64,000 bases of DNA from Gudongella sp049310905 (GTDB taxonomy: Bacteria; Bacillota; Clostridia; Tissierellales; Tissierellaceae). Both the position numbers and the translations under genes were made by a program. This document shows positions 62,204-64,000 of the stretch, piece by piece. The notes below the pieces were generated by a model. It was not told the DNA's origin. It worked only from the letters and a program-made list of their open reading frames with translations, and searched no databases. The stretch spans positions 3,719 through 67,718 of the forward strand of contig NZ_JBMEMN010000012.1 of the NCBI RefSeq assembly GCF_049310905.1, written 5' to 3'. Within the stretch, counting starts at the first letter, position 1; each line of letters starts with the position of its first letter.

Positions 62204-62533
62204 ATGTCATTGAATACTAAAGTTGATTTTAATAACGACAACAACCAGTGGATAATAAAACCAATTGGTGAGATCGATATCTATACCTCATCTGTGTTCA
62301 AGGAAGAGATTGTAAGCGCATTTGAAGAAAGAAAAGCTGATCTCGTAATTGAAGGGGAGCACCTTGAATACATTGACAGCACAGGACTGGGAGCTTTAAT
62401 TAGTGTACTGAAAATGCTGCAGGAGACAGAATTCAAGATTTATATTGACAATATTAAGCCTAATATCAGAAAATTATTTGATATAACGGAACTTGACAAG
62501 CTTTTTGTTATAAGAGGTGAAGGTGATGAATAA
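62204..62533 (+). CDS. Anti-anti-sigma factor, STAS domain (RsbV/SpoIIAA-like)
   Basis: A 109-aa STAS protein. WIIKPIGEIDIYTSSVFKEEI and IEGEHLEYIDSTGLGALI include the phosphorylatable Ser59 in the D-S-T-G-L-G motif. In the unphosphorylated form it should sequester the anti-sigma kinase. It is the first gene of a three-gene partner-switching cassette, with GGATGGAGGG ribosome site. Confidence 0.93.
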   Translation: MSLNTKVDFNNDNNQWIIKPIGEIDIYTSSVFKEEIVSAFEERKADLVIEGEHLEYIDSTGLGALISVLKMLQETEFKIYIDNIKPNIRKLFDITELDKLFVIRGEGDE

Positions 62534-62882
62534 CGACACTATTGTTGTAAGCATTCCAAACAAACCTGACTATACAAGTTTGATAAGGTTGATTTCATCA
62601 TCAATAGGTAACAAGATGGGATATAACATAGATGAGATTGAAGATTTAAAAGTAGCCATGGGTGAAGCGTGTATTCTTGCTCACGGAAAATCATCAGATG
62701 ACTCAATTGAAATCAGATTTGAGATTCACAAGGATAAATTGGACGTATCACTAAGATGGGAAAATACTGACATGAGTGAAGAAAGCAAAGAGGCGGCACT
62801 TGGTAGAATGATCATTGAATCATTGATGGATGAAGCCTATTACACTGATGAAGACATTAGATTGATCAAATATATAGATTAA
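62526..62882 (+). CDS. RsbW-like anti-sigma factor with degenerate ATP-binding motifs
   Basis: A 118-aa GHKL-fold protein in the RsbW position. The ATG at 62526-62528 overlaps the STAS gene by 8 bp; a GTG three codons earlier is possible. The N box, normally E-A-x-x-N-A, reads GEACILAH: Glu47 is kept but the Mg-binding Asn is Leu51, and no clear G-box (GxGxG) is found, only ALGRMIIESLMDE. The anti-sigma interaction may remain while kinase activity may not. See findings. Confidence 0.85.
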   Translation: MNNDTIVVSIPNKPDYTSLIRLISSSIGNKMGYNIDEIEDLKVAMGEACILAHGKSSDDSIEIRFEIHKDKLDVSLRWENTDMSEESKEAALGRMIIESLMDEAYYTDEDIRLIKYID

Positions 62883-62895
62883 GGATGGTAATCCT

Positions 62896-63690
62896 ATGGC
62901 AAATAAACAGCAACACGACAAAGAAAAGAACAATGCTTCAGAAAAAGCAGAGCTGAAGAAAATGTTCAGACAGTACAAGGATGACCCTAGCAGAGAGCTA
63001 AGGGATGTGCTGATTGAGAGACATCTTTATATTGCTGAGATTTTAGCCAAAAAGTATGCCAACCGTGGAATAGATTACGATGACATTTACCAGGTTGCAA
63101 GCATAGGTCTCATTTATGCCATAGACAGGTATGATATCGACAAGGGCTTTGAATTCTCAAGTTTTGCTACGCCAACAATTATCGGTGAAATCAAAAAGTA
63201 CTTCAGAGACAAGGGATGGACAATCAGGGTTCCAAGGAGAATCCAGGAACTTTCCAAGAAGATAAACAATGCAAAGGTCCATTTAAGTCAGGAGCTTCAA
63301 AGGGTTCCAACTGTTGAAGATATTGCAAATTACCTTAATACATCTGAAGAGGATATATTGGAGGCAATGGAAGCAAGTAAGGTCTACACACCCCAGTCAT
63401 TGGATGTCACATTTGATTCACACAATGATGATAAGGAGGTTAACCTGGCAGAGTTAATAGGTGAGGATGATCTTTATTTCAGCAGAATTGAGAATAACGA
63501 CTTCCTAATGAAGACTATGGAGAAGCTCAATGAAGTTGAAAAGGAGATACTTATAGAAAGATACTTCAACAAGAAAACTCAGGTTACAATAGCAAACAAC
63601 CTGGATATTTCTCAGATGACCGTTTCAAGGATTGAAAAAAGGATACTTGAGAAGCTGAGGAAAGAAGTTGAAAGGACATTGATGGATTAA
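62896..63690 (+). CDS. Alternative RNA polymerase sigma factor, SigB/SigF/SigG family
   Basis: A 264-aa sigma-70 group 3 factor with region 2 (RGIDYDDIYQVASIGLIYAIDRYDIDKGFEFSSFATPTIIGEIKKYFRDKGW), region 3 and region 4 helix-turn-helix (TQVTIANNLDISQMTVSRIEKRI). The preceding STAS and RsbW-type genes make a stress sigma (SigB) more likely than a forespore sigma, but the SigF/SigG types are close in sequence. Confidence 0.93.
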   Translation: MANKQQHDKEKNNASEKAELKKMFRQYKDDPSRELRDVLIERHLYIAEILAKKYANRGIDYDDIYQVASIGLIYAIDRYDIDKGFEFSSFATPTIIGEIKKYFRDKGWTIRVPRRIQELSKKINNAKVHLSQELQRVPTVEDIANYLNTSEEDILEAMEASKVYTPQSLDVTFDSHNDDKEVNLAELIGEDDLYFSRIENNDFLMKTMEKLNEVEKEILIERYFNKKTQVTIANNLDISQMTVSRIEKRILEKLRKEVERTLMD

Positions 63691-63723
63691 ATTGAGTATA
63701 TGAGTACAATAAGAGGACTACAT

Positions 63724-63764
63724 AATGTGGAATTTGAAAATAACTTTCAAATTCCACATTTTTT
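63724..63764 (+). terminator. Rho-independent terminator of the sigma cassette
   Basis: A 16-bp perfect stem (63724-63739 with 63745-63760), ATAAC loop, then TTTTCATTT. Strong. Confidence 0.9.
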
Positions 63765-63776
63765 CATTTAATTGTG

Positions 63777-63805
63777 TTGACATAGACACAATTAAAGTGT
63801 ATTAT
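63777..63805 (+). promoter_or_regulatory. Promoter P1, probably of an rRNA operon
   Basis: -35 TTGACA (63777-63782), 17-bp spacer, -10 TATTAT (63800-63805). An AATTGTGT/ACACAATT inverted repeat (63770-63777, 63786-63793) overlaps the -35. The sequence after it up to the window end looks like an rRNA leader; no gene starts here. Confidence 0.7.
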
Positions 63806-63869
63806 ATTCAAGTTGCCTCTTTTTGAGAAAGACAGTACAGAAACGACAATAAAAAACTTCAAAAAGATG

Positions 63870-63903
63870 TTGACTCAGGATTAGTATACATGGTATACTA
63901 ATC
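63870..63903 (+). promoter_or_regulatory. Promoter P2 overlapped by a perfect palindrome
   Basis: -35 TTGACT (63870-63875), 18-bp spacer, -10 TATACT (63894-63899). A perfect 25-bp inverted repeat, 11-bp arms around ATG, spans 63879-63903 and covers the -10. A region of mixed hairpins and a TGAGAACTTTGAA segment follow, similar to a boxA-bearing rRNA leader. The 16S gene itself is not in the window. Confidence 0.6.
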
Positions 63904-64000
63904 AAGTCGCCTCGAGAGAGGATGGCGCTGAACCTAGATAACTAAACAGTTGTGAGAACTTTGAATAAACCAAGAATCAATTTTTTAAAAACAAATAATA

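Noticed and set aside
62526..62882. RsbW with a frameshift or truncated end
   Set aside because: Length (118 aa), frame and overlap with its neighbours are normal; the change lies in individual motif residues, not in a break.
1..64000. CRISPR arrays, insertion sequences and prophage genes
   Set aside because: No regular repeat-spacer pattern, transposase, integrase or phage structural gene was seen.
63906..64000. 16S rRNA gene or tRNA gene at the right edge
   Set aside because: Only leader-like sequence is present; no conserved 16S start or cloverleaf was found before the window ends.

Overview
The window is AT-rich DNA carrying a bacterial chromosome origin. It comes from a low-GC Firmicute, most likely a clostridial lineage of the Peptostreptococcales/Tissierellales type. 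The evidence is the core order rpmH-(oriC)-dnaA-dnaN-yaaA-recF-gyrB-gyrA, followed by an rsbV-rsbW-sigma block and what look like rRNA-operon promoters (an arrangement I recall from Clostridioides difficile). The mirror arm is rnpA-yidD-yidC-jag-mnmE-mnmG-rsmG-parA-parB. Strong AGGAGG-type ribosome sites and consensus sigma-A promoters agree with this. Species cannot be named from the sequence alone.

Layout. (1) 1-7.4 kb is accessory: two alpha/beta hydrolases, two TetR regulators with visible palindromic operators, a P-loop kinase-like protein, DUF2200, a NIF3-family protein and a membrane-bound beta-lactamase-fold serine hydrolase. (2) 7.4-12.2 kb holds GrpB, a membrane protein, a ketopantoate reductase-like protein, three GNAT acetyltransferases and a SAM methyltransferase. 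(3) 12.2-21.7 kb is a leftward WalRK cell-wall operon: walR-walK-(unknown secreted protein)-walH-walI-walJ-htrA-surE-tpx-rlmH. (4) 21.8-24.5 kb is a P-type Ca2+-ATPase, divergent from walR. (5) 24.6-38.7 kb is a ureide (allantoate) catabolic island: ureidoglycine-glyoxylate aminotransferase, DAACS symporter, allantoate amidohydrolase, small cupin, ureidoglycine aminohydrolase, PucR regulator, carbamate kinase, the three oxamate-carbamoyltransferase proteins (FdrA, DUF1116, DUF2877) and an LctP-type permease. (6) 38.7-46.9 kb has a LysM/G5/M23 wall hydrolase with an upstream WalR-type box, a lipid kinase, DUF4446, a cysteine desulfurase-like protein, a cyclodeaminase, PhzF and ParAB with three parS sites. 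(7) 46.9-53.3 kb is the conserved left arm. (8) 53.3-55.3 kb is a bipartite oriC flanking dnaA. (9) 55.3-63.7 kb is the right arm, with DNA gyrase and a partner-switching sigma cassette. (10) The last 300 bp hold two promoters and a leader, probably of an rRNA operon lying just beyond the window.

Genes working together. The ureide island encodes a short energy-yielding route: allantoate to ureidoglycine (AllC), to oxalurate (aminotransferase), to oxamate plus carbamoyl phosphate (FdrA/AllG/AllH), to ATP (carbamate kinase). No allantoinase and no ureidoglycolate dehydrogenase are seen here. The WalRK operon and the M23 hydrolase with its WalR box fit one wall-homeostasis circuit. Nearly all core genes are transcribed away from oriC. 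The exceptions (Ca2+-ATPase, allE, LctP permease, methyltransferase, the second TetR cassette) lie mainly in accessory or catabolic parts.

Most notable points: the compact oxalurate-to-ATP ureide island with a possible oxamate exporter, an unrecognised secreted protein inside the walRK operon, an RsbW-like protein without its ATP/Mg motifs beside an intact RsbV, a glycine in place of the acidic quinolone-determining residue of GyrA, and a textbook bipartite origin with a DnaA-trio element.
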